Assembly: GCF_041261445.1 (NCBI RefSeq)
Contig: NZ_JBGCCU010000004.1
Coordinates: 518,484-582,483, forward strand
Direction: 5' to 3'
Length of the DNA: 64,000 nt
From: Catenulispora sp. EB89
Lineage (GTDB): Bacteria; Actinomycetota; Actinomycetes; Streptomycetales; Catenulisporaceae
Each line of letters begins with the position of its first letter. The stretch's first letter is position 1. The notes under the pieces were generated by a model that was given only the letters and a program-made list of their open reading frames with translations, made no database searches and was not told the origin of the DNA. The position numbers and the translations under genes were made by a program. This document shows positions 35,545 to 45,008 of the stretch, piece by piece.

Positions 35545-37344
35545 CTAATACCCGCCCTCGGCAGCCCACCGCCGCACCATGTCAATCCGCTTCTGCAACT
35601 GCGTAGCAGTAGCCTGCGCCACCGCCGGCCCCCCGCACGTCCGCCGCAGCTCGCCGTGGATGGTCCCGTGCGGCTTGCCGGTCTTGTGGTGCCACGCGCC
35701 GACCAGCCCCTGCAGCTCCTTCCGGAGCTCCAGCAGCTGCTTGCGCGTCATCACCGGACGTTCCTCGGCCCCGACGATCGCCTCGGCCTGTGACCGCAAC
35801 AGCGCCTTCTTGCGTGCGCTGCTCAGGTGCATCTGCTGCCGCTTCGCCAGCAGAACCTTGATGTGCTCCGGGTCCAGCAGCCCCGGCAGGCCCAGGTACT
35901 CCGCCTCCTCGCGCGAGCCCGGGTCGGCCGGGAGGCCGAACTCCGCGCCGTCGTAGAGGACCCGGTCGAACTCGGCCTCGGAGTTCAGGGCCTGGAAGGT
36001 GAAGAGTTCCTCTTCGTAGCCCTGCTCCTTTTCGGTGCGGTTGGCCTCCGCGAGCAGTGCCTCTTCCTCGCCCCAGACGTCCTCGGTCGTGGTGGCCTGG
36101 GTCGGCTTGTCCAGCGCGTGGTCGCGCTGCTTCTCCATCTCGTTCGCGAACTCGAGGAGCATCGGGATCGAGGGCACGAAGACCGACGCCGTCTCGCCGT
36201 GCCGGCGGGCGCGCACGAAGCGGCCGACGGCCTGGGCGAAGAACAGCGGCGTGGAGATGCCGGTGGCGTATACGCCGACCGCCAGGCGCGGGACGTCGAC
36301 GCCCTCGGACACCATGCGGACCGCGACCATCCAGCGGTCGTCGTTTTCGGTGAACTCGGAGATGTTCTTCGAGGAGTCGGGGTCGTCCGAGACCACGACC
36401 GTCGGCCGCTGTCCGGTGATGTCCTTGAGCATGTCCGCGTAGGCCCGGGCGGCGCCCTGGTCGGTGGCGATGACCAGCCCGCCGGCGTCCGGGATGCCGC
36501 GCCGCACCTCGCGCAGCCGGCGGTCCGCGGCGCGCAGCACCTGCGGCATCCAGTCGCCGGCCGGGTCCAGCGCGGTGCGCCAGGCCTGTTTGACGGCGTC
36601 GTTCGTCATCGGCTCGTTGAGCTGCATGGCGATCTCGTCGCCGGCCTTGGTGCGCCAGCGCATCCGGCCCGCGTACGACATGAACACGACCGGACGCACG
36701 ACGCCGTCGGTGAGCGCCTCGCCGTAGCCGTACGAGTAGTCCGCGATGCTGCGGCGGATGCCCTCGTTGTCGGGCGCGTAGGTCACGAACGGGATCGGGT
36801 TCGTGTCCGAGCGGAAGGGCGTGCCGGTCAGGGCCAGGCGCCGGGTCGCCGGCTCGAAGGCCTCGTAGGCCGCCTCGCCCCACGACTTGGAGTCGCCGGC
36901 GTGGTGGATCTCGTCCAGGATCACCAGGGTCCTGCGACCCTCGACGCGGTTCCGGTGCAGCATCGGGTGCGCGGCCACGCCGGCGTAGGTCACCGCGATG
37001 CCCTGGTAGTCCCGGGAGGTGCCGCCGGTCACGCCGCTGTAGTTGGGGTCGATCTTTATCCCGACCCGGTGCGCCGCCTCAGCCCACTGCGTCTTCAGGT
37101 GCTCGGTCGGCGCCACGATCGTGATGGTGTTCACCACGTGCCGGTCCAGCAGCTCCGTGGCGATGCGCAGCGCGAAGGTGGTCTTGCCCGCGCCGGGGGT
37201 CGCGACAGCCAGGAAGTCCCGCGGCTCGCGCTCCATGTACTGCTCCAGCGCCGCCTGCTGCCAGGCCCGCAGCCGCCCCGCGGTGCCGCGCGCGGCCCGG
37301 TCCGGGTAGGACGGGGACAGATGGGAGGCCGCCGAGATGCTCAC
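35545..37344 (-). CDS. DEAD/DEAH-box helicase
   Basis: A 599-residue superfamily 2 helicase. Walker A is ATPGAGKTT (Lys54), motif II is LDEIHH near residue 154, motif III is LTGTPFRSD, and the C-terminal helicase domain ends with motif VI AQAVGRFVRARR. A further 200 residues are charged and helical, ending TQLQKRIDMVRRWAAEGGY. This architecture is the conserved actinobacterial type III restriction-like or XPB-like DEAH helicase that occurs as a single core gene. The DNA or RNA substrate is unknown. It is not linked to a methylase or nuclease here, so I do not call it a defence gene. It is followed by the RHS toxin gene after 258 bp. Confidence 0.9.
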   Translation of the reverse strand: MSISAASHLSPSYPDRAARGTAGRLRAWQQAALEQYMEREPRDFLAVATPGAGKTTFALRIATELLDRHVVNTITIVAPTEHLKTQWAEAAHRVGIKIDPNYSGVTGGTSRDYQGIAVTYAGVAAHPMLHRNRVEGRRTLVILDEIHHAGDSKSWGEAAYEAFEPATRRLALTGTPFRSDTNPIPFVTYAPDNEGIRRSIADYSYGYGEALTDGVVRPVVFMSYAGRMRWRTKAGDEIAMQLNEPMTNDAVKQAWRTALDPAGDWMPQVLRAADRRLREVRRGIPDAGGLVIATDQGAARAYADMLKDITGQRPTVVVSDDPDSSKNISEFTENDDRWMVAVRMVSEGVDVPRLAVGVYATGISTPLFFAQAVGRFVRARRHGETASVFVPSIPMLLEFANEMEKQRDHALDKPTQATTTEDVWGEEEALLAEANRTEKEQGYEEELFTFQALNSEAEFDRVLYDGAEFGLPADPGSREEAEYLGLPGLLDPEHIKVLLAKRQQMHLSSARKKALLRSQAEAIVGAEERPVMTRKQLLELRKELQGLVGAWHHKTGKPHGTIHGELRRTCGGPAVAQATATQLQKRIDMVRRWAAEGGY

Positions 37345-37429
37345 GGTTCCTCCTCTTATTCCACCCGCTTGCTGTGCCTACTCACGCCTTCGAACGCGCG
37401 GTCCGTAAGGACCGACCCCCGAGATTACC

Positions 37430-39709
37430 TCACCCGAGAACCCACCACGCCCGATCGGGTCGCAACGGCAGTCGAAGCGGTGACCCACCCTGCGGATCCC
37501 CCACCGCGTCCCGGATCGCGGCCAGCACCGCGGCCGGGGTCGCCATCACCGACAGGTCGCCGACCGGCTTCATGCCGCCCAGCGGCGGCGCGGCGACCGG
37601 CAGGCCGTCCGGGCCGATCTCCTCCTTCGCCTCCTCGGCGGTCTCCAGCAGCGCGGCGACCACGACCTCCGGGGCGTCCATCGTCGAGGGTTCGCCCCAG
37701 CCGAAGGGCAGATCCGAGCCCTCGGACAGGACGAAGCCGGCGCCGGCCACGGCTCCGGAGGCGACCCGGTGCACGGCCCGGTCCATCACCGCGACCCGGC
37801 CCGCGTCCTGCGCGATCGCCACCTGGATCACGTTCACCAGGCCGAGTTCGGTGTCCACGTCCACCACCGCGCGCACCGCGCCGACCGCGACGCTGGCCGC
37901 GTCCGAGGTGCCGGTCAGGGCCGGCATGGTCACCATGCGGAACTCGCCGTCGCCGCGCACCACGCGGCCGGACTGGAGGCACTGCCGGTAGGCGTCGTCG
38001 AGGGGGAGATGGAAGACGTCGTCGTGCGAGACCAGGTAGCCGTCGATGACCTTCAGCAGCCCGCCGTCGATGCCTATCTGCTCGGCCAGCGACCGGAAGA
38101 GCTTCGCACGGACCTGCTTCGCCGCCGCCTCGACCGCGCTGCCGTGCACCCACGCCGGATGCGTGACGGCCGACGACGAGGGCAGCGAGCCGGGGTCCTC
38201 CGGCGCCCGGACGGCGACCCGCTCCGGCGCGATGCCCAGCGTGCGCTCGACCGTGACGCGGATCAGGTCGTGCAGGCCCGAGCCGGTCTCCACGGCCGAG
38301 CAGGCCACGGTCGCGGCCGGGCCCTCCGCGGTCATCGAGACCAGCACGACAGCGGTCGCGTACTCCCCCAGCTGCGTCGGGTTCGACAGGTCGGCCATGC
38401 CCAGCGCGACGCCGACCCCGCGCCGGATCCGGGTCAGCTCCCCGGTCCGCCCGACGGTTCCCGGGTATTCGCGGATGTCCGGCCCCGGCGGGAAGTTCGG
38501 CATCGGGGTGTCGAGGATCTCGTGCAGGCAGTCCGGGATCGGCACCGGGGCCGCGGCCGGCTTGCCCAGCGGATCACTCGCGTCCGGGACCAGGTCGCCG
38601 GGTCGCAGCAGGTTGCGAAGCCGGACCTCCAGGCCGCCCAGGCCCACCGCCGAACCCGCGGCGTCCATCTGCGCCTCGTAGGCCGCGCACGTCAGCGCCC
38701 CGCCGCCGCCGCGCACCCGGCCGGTCGGCGGGTTGTTCGTGCGGACCACGCGGCCGGTGACCCGCACGTTCGGCACCCGGTAGGGCCCGACCGCCAGCCG
38801 GCAGGCCTCCTCCAGGATGTCGATCGTGGTGGAGGCGTAGGCGCCGCCGTCGAGCAGGATGTCGGCCTCGACCGCGACCAGGCTGCCGTCCTCGCCCACC
38901 ACGTGCCGGTAGCGCAGCTGCGCCGCCGGGCGTCCCGGATGCGCCGGGGCGTCGCGCGGGACGACCGCCTTCACCGGCCGGCCGGTGGCCATCGCCAGCA
39001 GCGCCGCCTGCACCTGCAGGCCCACGTCCTCGCGGTGGGTGTCGGCGCCGCCGACCCGGGTCGGGATGACGTGCACCTTCTCCACCGGCAGGCCCAGGCA
39101 CTGCGCGACCACCTCGCGGTCGCCGCGCGGGGAGACGGTCGCGACGTAGATCTCGATCCCGCGCTCGCCGTTGGGCACCGCGATCACCACGGCCGGAGCC
39201 GCGGGCCGGGAGGCGACGCCGTCGAAGACGTACTCGCCCTCGACGATCTTGCGCCCCGCGGACTCGGCGCTCGCCGGATCGGCCAGCGTCGCCGGCTCGG
39301 TGCCGAAGGCCAGGGTGGTGGTGTGCAGGACGTTGCCGTCCGGGTGGATCGGCGGCGCCGTCGAGGCCTGATCCGGGTCGTGCAGGGGCCGCAGCGGGTC
39401 CCAGATCACGCGCACGCGCTCGGCCGCGGCGCGCGCCAGCGCCGGGTGCTCGGCGGCCACCACGGCCACCGGCTCGCCGATGTACCGGGCCACGTCGGCG
39501 GCCAGCACCGGCTGGTCGATGGAGCGCGGGCCGTGGAAGTTGTAGCCAGGCAGGTCGGCGGCGGAGAGCACGGCGTGCACGCCGGCGATGGCGCGCGCCG
39601 GCCGCATGTCCAGGCCGCGGATCGCGGCGCTGGCGTGCGGGGAGCGGGTGACGCCCATCCACAGCATGCCCTCGGCCCGCAGGTCGGCGGGGAACTTGGG
39701 CTCGGTCAC
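37430..39709 (-). CDS. Xanthine dehydrogenase family molybdopterin subunit
   Basis: The 759-residue molybdenum subunit of a three-subunit hydroxylase. The N-terminal half holds the aldehyde oxidase/xanthine dehydrogenase a/b hammerhead domain, and the molybdopterin region includes TGRVRGGGGALTCAAYEAQM. Near the C-terminus the usual catalytic GVGE-type motif reads PVGDLSVMATPAAVLAAI, with Asp in place of Glu (about residue 718). The GTG at 39707-39709 overlaps the stop of the iron-sulphur gene (GTGA), indicating coupling. The enzyme would oxidise a purine or another N-heterocycle or aldehyde; the substrate is unknown. It is the last gene of the unit. Confidence 0.88.
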   Translation of the reverse strand: MTEPKFPADLRAEGMLWMGVTRSPHASAAIRGLDMRPARAIAGVHAVLSAADLPGYNFHGPRSIDQPVLAADVARYIGEPVAVVAAEHPALARAAAERVRVIWDPLRPLHDPDQASTAPPIHPDGNVLHTTTLAFGTEPATLADPASAESAGRKIVEGEYVFDGVASRPAAPAVVIAVPNGERGIEIYVATVSPRGDREVVAQCLGLPVEKVHVIPTRVGGADTHREDVGLQVQAALLAMATGRPVKAVVPRDAPAHPGRPAAQLRYRHVVGEDGSLVAVEADILLDGGAYASTTIDILEEACRLAVGPYRVPNVRVTGRVVRTNNPPTGRVRGGGGALTCAAYEAQMDAAGSAVGLGGLEVRLRNLLRPGDLVPDASDPLGKPAAAPVPIPDCLHEILDTPMPNFPPGPDIREYPGTVGRTGELTRIRRGVGVALGMADLSNPTQLGEYATAVVLVSMTAEGPAATVACSAVETGSGLHDLIRVTVERTLGIAPERVAVRAPEDPGSLPSSSAVTHPAWVHGSAVEAAAKQVRAKLFRSLAEQIGIDGGLLKVIDGYLVSHDDVFHLPLDDAYRQCLQSGRVVRGDGEFRMVTMPALTGTSDAASVAVGAVRAVVDVDTELGLVNVIQVAIAQDAGRVAVMDRAVHRVASGAVAGAGFVLSEGSDLPFGWGEPSTMDAPEVVVAALLETAEEAKEEIGPDGLPVAAPPLGGMKPVGDLSVMATPAAVLAAIRDAVGDPQGGSPLRLPLRPDRAWWVLG

Positions 39710-40338
39710 GCGGGCTCCCCGGCCTCGACCACGTACGCCGGCATCTCGCCGGAGTCGGAGATCCCGGGTCCGGCGGCGCCCGCGTCCCCGACGCCGGCCT
39801 CCCCGGCCCGGGCCACCGCCTCGATCCAGCGTCCGGACTCGGCGCAGCGGCAGACGATCCCGGCCAGCGCCTCCCGGACCGCCGCCGGCCCCGGATCGGC
39901 GTTGCGGTGCAACAGATCGGTGATGGCGACGGTGAGCGCCGGGGCGCAGAATCCGCAGGGGCTGGCGTTGGCGGCCTCGACCGCCTCGCGGGCCGCCTCG
40001 AACGCCGCGTCCTGGGGCGTGCGCACGTCCCGGTCCGCCGCGGCGACCGCGGGCACCAGGCACGCCGCCGCCAGCCGGCCGTCGAGCGTGACCAGACAGG
40101 ACCCGCATTCGCCGACCCCGCAGCCGTCGCGCGGCTCGTCGAGGTCCAGGCGCTCGCGCAACACCGCCAGCAGCGAGTCGCCGATCCACACCTGCGGCAC
40201 CGGATATTCGTGCCCGTCGACGCGCAGCGTCAGGCCCACGGCCGGCCATTCCACCGCCGACTCGCTCACCTGTGGCTCACTGGTCCATCCCCTTCGCCCG
40301 GCGGCGCCGGCGGATGCCGGCGGCCCAAAAAGTCCCAC
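39706..40338 (-). CDS. [2Fe-2S] subunit of xanthine dehydrogenase family enzyme
   Basis: A small electron-transfer subunit of up to 210 residues. The plant-type ferredoxin domain shows DGCGVGECGSCLVTLDG, and the C-terminal helical domain supplies the second cluster with SPCGFCAPALT and VCRCAESGRWIEA. The C-terminal 30 residues are a Gly/Ala-rich tail. The start is uncertain: GTG at 40336-40338 has AGGA very close upstream, while internal GTG codons near 40270 would give a more typical length. It lies 19 bp after the FAD-subunit stop and overlaps the molybdenum-subunit start by 4 bp. Confidence 0.88.
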   Translation of the reverse strand: MGLFGPPASAGAAGRRGWTSEPQVSESAVEWPAVGLTLRVDGHEYPVPQVWIGDSLLAVLRERLDLDEPRDGCGVGECGSCLVTLDGRLAAACLVPAVAAADRDVRTPQDAAFEAAREAVEAANASPCGFCAPALTVAITDLLHRNADPGPAAVREALAGIVCRCAESGRWIEAVARAGEAGVGDAGAAGPGISDSGEMPAYVVEAGEPA

Positions 40339-40357
40339 TGTCCTACTGAACTACCGG

Positions 40358-41842
40358 CTACCGGTCCTGGTTCCGCGCCTGCTCGGCCCGTTCCACCCGC
40401 TGCTTGGCACGCTGGAAGTCGGCCCGCTTCTGCAACTCGCGGACCTGGTCCAGCCAGCCCAGCGGCGGCAGCGCGCGCAGCAGCGCCCGGCGGGCGCAGA
40501 TCTCCACGGCTTTCCGACGATACGGGTCGCCGCCCCCGCCGAGGGTGCCGCTCCCGTCGCCGTAGACGAGCGAGTCGGCGACCAGGCGGCCGAAGGTCTC
40601 GTAGACGGTCGGGTCGGCGATCGCGCCGGCCTCCCAGTCCACCTGCTCGGCCAGCCAGCGGTCGGCGTGGTCGGCGCGCAGCAGGGTCGGCAGCCCGCCG
40701 CGGCCGGTGCCGGACGGCAGCGCGGCCAGCGCCATCGCGCCGACGACGCAGGTCGCGCTGCGCCGCGCCGGATCCACGGCCAGCATGATCGACAGGATCG
40801 ACCGCGAGATGCCGCCGCGGACCCCGATCTTCATGAAGCCCTGCATGCCCTCGACGACCGGCACCCGCGCGCCGACGACGAGTTCGCCGGGGGTGAGCTG
40901 CGGGACGCCGTCGCGGTCGTAGAAGTCGGACACCGAGACCGTGCGCACACCGTCGGCGGAGGCCACCAGCACGGACGCGCCGAGCGCGGCGAGCACCACC
41001 GGCAGGTCCGCCGAGGCCGGGCCGACCACCAGGTTGCCGCCGAGGGTGGCGTTGGCGCGGACGTGCGGCGCGCCGACCGTGCGCGCGGCCTGGTTCAGCG
41101 CCGGGACCTGCTGGCGCAGGTCGCGCTGCGACATCTCGGCCAGTGTCAGGCCGGCGTGCAGCAGCACCTCGCCGGGCCCGGTCGACCAGCCGCGCAGTTC
41201 GGCGCAGCGGTGCAGGGTGAGGACCGCGCCGGGGTGGCGGCGGCCCTCGGTGATCTCCGGCATGGCGACGGTGCCGCCGGCGATGATCACCGCGTCCGGG
41301 TGCTCGGCCAGGACCTGCACGGCTTCGACCACGCTTTGCGGGCCGAACAGGGAGCGCGGGGCGGCTACCGGGGAGCCGGCCAGGCCGGGGCCCACTGCGG
41401 GCGGAGCCTGGTCGGCTGCCGAGCCCGGCAACACGCCATCGGCCGACGTACCGGCGCCGACTGGACCTGCTCCTGCTCCTGCTCCGGTTCCGGCACCTGC
41501 TTCCGCCGGCACGCCTGCGCCGCCGGAGCCTGCGCCGGCTGAGCCTGCTCCAGCTGAAGCGCCCGAGGTGCCCGAAGTACCAGCGCCGTCGAACCAGCTC
41601 GCCGCCGGCGCGCCCGCTCCGACCTCGTCGGCCGTCCCGGCTATCTCGCCGTCGTCCTCATCGGTGTCGAAAGCGCCCAGCTCGAACCCGGGCCGCTCGC
41701 CCTCGCCGCCGAAGACCAGCGCACCCTCCGGGCTGCCGGCGGCCCGCACCGGCAGCGCGTGACCGCCGGCCGGCACCGCACCGCCCGCATCGCCCCCGAA
41801 TCCCCCGTCGCCGGACGGCCCGAAACCGTCCGGCCGAATCAT
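40358..41842 (-). CDS. FAD-binding subunit of xanthine dehydrogenase family enzyme, long N-terminal extension
   Basis: A protein of up to 494 residues. The FAD-binding PCMH domain starts only near residue 160 (AAPRSLFGPQSVVEAVQVLA), with the FAD motifs IIAGGTVAMPEI and ANATLGGNLVVGPASADLP. Before it lies a 150-residue Gly/Ala/Ser-rich, probably disordered extension, unusual for this family. A GTG at 41393-41395 (residue 150) could be the real start for a normal-length protein, but its upstream signal is weak and the ATG at 41840-41842 lies 5 bp from the DUF3039 stop. The C-terminal 60 residues are a charged helical tail (ELQKRADFQRAKQRVERAEQ). Confidence 0.85.
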   Translation of the reverse strand: MIRPDGFGPSGDGGFGGDAGGAVPAGGHALPVRAAGSPEGALVFGGEGERPGFELGAFDTDEDDGEIAGTADEVGAGAPAASWFDGAGTSGTSGASAGAGSAGAGSGGAGVPAEAGAGTGAGAGAGPVGAGTSADGVLPGSAADQAPPAVGPGLAGSPVAAPRSLFGPQSVVEAVQVLAEHPDAVIIAGGTVAMPEITEGRRHPGAVLTLHRCAELRGWSTGPGEVLLHAGLTLAEMSQRDLRQQVPALNQAARTVGAPHVRANATLGGNLVVGPASADLPVVLAALGASVLVASADGVRTVSVSDFYDRDGVPQLTPGELVVGARVPVVEGMQGFMKIGVRGGISRSILSIMLAVDPARRSATCVVGAMALAALPSGTGRGGLPTLLRADHADRWLAEQVDWEAGAIADPTVYETFGRLVADSLVYGDGSGTLGGGGDPYRRKAVEICARRALLRALPPLGWLDQVRELQKRADFQRAKQRVERAEQARNQDR

Positions 41843-41847
41843 CCCGG

Positions 41848-42147
41848 TCAGCTCGTCCCGCCGTCCCCGTCGCCGTCACCGCCGCCGGGCTCCAGGCCCT
41901 CGAAGATCTCCTTGCACTCCGGGCACACGGGGAACCGGCTCGGGTCCCGCGAGGGCACCCACACCTTCCCGCACAGCGCCACCAGCGGCGTCCCGAAGAC
42001 GGACGCCTCCATGATCTTGTCCCGCTCGGCGTAGTGCGCGAAGCGCTCCTCATCACCGGGCTCGTAGCGGTAGTCGGACTCGACGCGTTCCTCGACGATC
42101 GTCGAGCCGCCGGTGTCCGTGTCCGGTTCGAAAGTCGGCGTGCTCAT
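41848..42147 (-). CDS. DUF3039 family protein
   Basis: A 99-residue acidic protein of the DUF3039 family, conserved in actinobacteria. The core is YEPGDEERFAHYAERDKIME, then SVFGTPLVALCGKVWVPSRD and PVCPECKEIFEGL, giving three cysteines that could hold zinc with a histidine. The tail is a Gly/Asp repeat. It lies 5 bp before the FAD-subunit start on the same strand. Its function is unknown and it is usually a core gene rather than part of a molybdenum enzyme. Confidence 0.88.
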   Translation of the reverse strand: MSTPTFEPDTDTGGSTIVEERVESDYRYEPGDEERFAHYAERDKIMEASVFGTPLVALCGKVWVPSRDPSRFPVCPECKEIFEGLEPGGGDGDGDGGTS

Positions 42148-42233
42148 GCTCTTGAGTCTATGCCGCGCCGCACCCCGGCGAGCAGCGTTGGGGTACGACG
42201 CGGCACTGGATCGTTACCTGCAGGTCACGGGGG

Positions 42234-43880
42234 CTACCCGTGCAGGTAAACGATCCCCAGTTCGTTGAGCTGCCAGAGCTGGTTCGCGGCGCCGGAATAC
42301 GGCTGGAGCTCGATCACCGGATTCCCGGAGCCGTCGGTCGAGCCGCCGATCGTGGCGACCAGATCCTGGTTCTGCGCCGACGACACCGCGTAGTAGCCGC
42401 CGCCTTCCGGCTTGAAGAACCAGTGCTGGTTCGCGTTGCCGTTGCAGCCCCACTGCTCCAGCTTCACGCCGGCCGCGGCCTGACCGCCGGTGGCGTCCAG
42501 GCACATGTTCCGGTTGCCGCTGAAGTCGACCTCGTAGGAGCCGTCGGCCTTGATCTCGGTCACGAAGGACTGGTTCAGCCCGCCGGTGGCCGCGTAGGTG
42601 ATCAGCGGCCGGCCGTTGGTCGAGTCGCCGTCGGTGCCGCCGCCGGAGAAGTCCCAGACGTTCCCGCTCGCCTTGCTGGTCAGCTGGAACCAGCCCCCGT
42701 CGTCGACCTGGTCCAGCCAGGGCTGACCGGGGCTCAAGGGCCGGATCGCGGTGCCGTCCTGCTGGTCCAGCGTGCAGTACGACTCAGCGTTCGCCGACGC
42801 GTAGAAGTCGCCGAGGCACGCGCCCTCGCCCTGGTAGCCGGCGACCCGCAGGTGGTAGGACTGCCGGATCTCGTCCATGCAGATCAGGCCGCCGAACAGG
42901 ACCTTCTGGTCGCAGCCGTTGCGGGTCATCTCCGAGGTGTCGATGACGTCGCCGTTGGTGTACTCGTACGGCGAGGACGTGAGCTCCGCGCAGACCTCGT
43001 GGCCGTAGCTGACGCGCCGCTGGTCCAGGTACCGCACGCCGGGCACCTGCTCGGCGGCGTGCCGCAGCGCGTCGGAGAACAGCGGCACCACCAGGTTGTG
43101 GCCCCAGGCCAGGTCCTCGGTGGCGGCCGGGCAGCCGTTGGCGACCTTGCTGACGTAGTTGTCGACGCCCGAGCGCAGGTCCGGGGTGATCGGCGTGAAG
43201 TAGGACTGGAAGACGAGCTGGTAGTCCGAGTCCGCGTAGCCGGCGTTGCGCATGGTCTGCCGGACGTCCTCGATCGCCGCGACCACCTTCGGCTGCACGG
43301 CCGCGGCCCGCCGCTGGATCTCGGCGGTGCCGATGGTGTCCCGGCAGCCCTGCGACTGCGGGATCGGGAAGTACTGGTTGAGGCAGGCCTCCATGATCCC
43401 GGTGAAGTCGAAGTCGTCGTTGGCGCCGATGGTCAGCACGACCATCTTCACGGTGTCCGTCTTCGCGATGGCGGCCAGCTGCGTGTCCTGCTTCGGCTCG
43501 CCGTAGTCGCCGCCGCCGCTGCCGGTGACCGCGGAGTACTGCGGGAGCGAGGCGATGTCCCCGGTCTGGGCGCCGGAGCAGGCGACGTCGAACGGGGTGA
43601 GGCCGGACAGCCCGGTGTCGAAGATCTCGGACTTGGTGCTGCGGTGGCAGTAGTCGCTGGGGCCGTCGGTACCGGCGACGTAGCCGTCGTTGGTGTCGGT
43701 CCCGGCGCCTTCGCCGGAGATCGCGCTGTCGCCCATCGCGACGATGGCCGCCGGGCCGGCGTGGGTGGCGGCCGGGACCGGGACGGCCTGAGCGGTGCCG
43801 CTCCACGTCGACACCAGCGCGCCGGTGAGCGCGGTGGCCGCGAACAGGGCCGTGAGGGGTCTGCGCCGTGTTCTGTTCAC
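42234..43880 (-). CDS. Secreted SGNH/GDSL hydrolase with C-terminal ricin-type lectin domain
   Basis: A 548-residue exported enzyme. Residues 1-32 are a twin-arginine-like or Sec signal (NRTRRRPLTALFAATALTGA, cleavage near AQA). The SGNH hydrolase domain follows: catalytic Ser52 in AMGDSAISGEGAG, the block III IGANDD, and a later His-containing SYHLRVAGYQ. Multiple cysteines suggest disulphides. The last 150 residues are a ricin B-type carbohydrate-binding domain with QxW-type motifs NANQHWFF and AANQLWQL. It probably deacylates or de-esterifies a polysaccharide or lipid outside the cell. The GTG at 43878-43880 has AGGAG at ideal spacing. Confidence 0.9.
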   Translation of the reverse strand: MNRTRRRPLTALFAATALTGALVSTWSGTAQAVPVPAATHAGPAAIVAMGDSAISGEGAGTDTNDGYVAGTDGPSDYCHRSTKSEIFDTGLSGLTPFDVACSGAQTGDIASLPQYSAVTGSGGGDYGEPKQDTQLAAIAKTDTVKMVVLTIGANDDFDFTGIMEACLNQYFPIPQSQGCRDTIGTAEIQRRAAAVQPKVVAAIEDVRQTMRNAGYADSDYQLVFQSYFTPITPDLRSGVDNYVSKVANGCPAATEDLAWGHNLVVPLFSDALRHAAEQVPGVRYLDQRRVSYGHEVCAELTSSPYEYTNGDVIDTSEMTRNGCDQKVLFGGLICMDEIRQSYHLRVAGYQGEGACLGDFYASANAESYCTLDQQDGTAIRPLSPGQPWLDQVDDGGWFQLTSKASGNVWDFSGGGTDGDSTNGRPLITYAATGGLNQSFVTEIKADGSYEVDFSGNRNMCLDATGGQAAAGVKLEQWGCNGNANQHWFFKPEGGGYYAVSSAQNQDLVATIGGSTDGSGNPVIELQPYSGAANQLWQLNELGIVYLHG

Positions 43881-44053
43881 AGGTGCTCCTAGCAGGTGAG
43901 GGGGTGCTACGGAGATGGAACATGACGATTCCTCAAATATGACTTACCTGCGGGTAGCTAACAAGGGGCATCGACCGCGCGCCGCGCGCCGCCCCGGGAT
44001 GGGGGCTACCAACCGGTCACAATGGTGCGAACCGTTATGAATGGACTGATGCT

Positions 44054-44890
44054 GTGACCGAGAACCCGAATACCCAGCCGGACCCGAACACCGGCCAGCC
44101 CCCTGGTGGTTCGGCCGACCGGCCCACGGCGCCGGCGCCGGCTGAGTCCGGGGCGGCGAAGCCCGCCGAGACCGCGAGCGCCGCGAAGCCTGCCGAGTCC
44201 GTCGAGTCCGTCGAGGCCGCGATGAGCGAGGCGACGGCGCGCGCCGCCGACCAGCCCGGTCAGAGCGGTCAGAGCGGTCAGCCCGGCCAGCCCGGCCAGC
44301 CCGCTCAGCCCGGCGAGGCGACCGCTCAGCCCGGCGCCGAGGCCGCGGCGGCACAGGACCCGGCGACCGGCGCCTTCGCCGGGGACACCTGGGTCTCCCC
44401 CACCGACGGCGAACCCGAGTTCGCCGAACCGGTCGACCCGAACGCGCCGAACACCGGCGTCGCGGCGACCTTCCTGCCCGGCATCGACGCCGCCTCGATC
44501 CTGGCGCTGCTCGTCGCGGCCCTGGCCGCCGGCGCCTACCTGCTGGTCAACCCGCTGGTCCAGGCGCACGACGCGGCCCGCACGTGGTCGGACTTCAAGA
44601 ACAACGTGCCGCGCACCAAGCAGGATCCGTTCGGCGTGCAGCGCGACTGGGTCTCCTACCAGTCGTGGGCGCACATCATCCTGGGCCTGGTCGCGGTGCT
44701 GCTGGCGCTGCTGGTCCTGGGGCTGTGGACGGCGCGGAAGAACAAGCTGCGGTCGCGCTCGTTCGCACAGGCGGCGCTGGTACTGGGGCTCGCGGTCGTG
44801 CTCTACGGCATCCTGCTCAAGACCGGCGCGGTCGGCTCGGAGATCCCGAGCATGAAGGACATCAGCTCGGGGCTGAGCTCGACGCAATAG
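44054..44890 (+). CDS. Membrane protein with disordered Gln/Pro/Gly-rich N-terminus
   Basis: A 278-residue protein I do not recognise. Residues 1-125 are disordered, including a tandem SGQSGQPGQPGQP tract encoded by 9-bp DNA repeats around 44260-44310. Three transmembrane helices follow: ASILALLVAALAAGAYLLVN, HIILGLVAVLLALLVLGLW and FAQAALVLGLAVVLYGILL, with an extracytoplasmic loop containing WSDFKNNVPRTKQDPFGVQR between the first two. The start is GTG at 44054. It is divergent from the SGNH hydrolase gene and convergent with yqgE. Confidence 0.75.
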   Translation: MTENPNTQPDPNTGQPPGGSADRPTAPAPAESGAAKPAETASAAKPAESVESVEAAMSEATARAADQPGQSGQSGQPGQPGQPAQPGEATAQPGAEAAAAQDPATGAFAGDTWVSPTDGEPEFAEPVDPNAPNTGVAATFLPGIDAASILALLVAALAAGAYLLVNPLVQAHDAARTWSDFKNNVPRTKQDPFGVQRDWVSYQSWAHIILGLVAVLLALLVLGLWTARKNKLRSRSFAQAALVLGLAVVLYGILLKTGAVGSEIPSMKDISSGLSSTQ

Positions 44891-45008
44891 CACTCGCGGC
44901 ACGATTCACAGCCAGTCGCCAGCCCGGCGCCGCGTCCCGTACGCGGCTCCGGGCCGTCCGGCGCCGTATCAGATCTTTGACACCGCAAGCCGACGCCGCT
45001 AGTTGCCG

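Noticed and set aside
35545..37344. The DEAH helicase as part of a defence island
   Set aside because: It neighbours a toxin cassette, but there is no nuclease, methylase or other defence partner, and the protein resembles a conserved single-gene core helicase.
37769..41542. A 1257-codon plus-strand open frame opposite the molybdenum-enzyme genes
   Set aside because: It crosses three real genes in the other direction and has the His/Arg/Asp-rich composition typical of antisense frames here.
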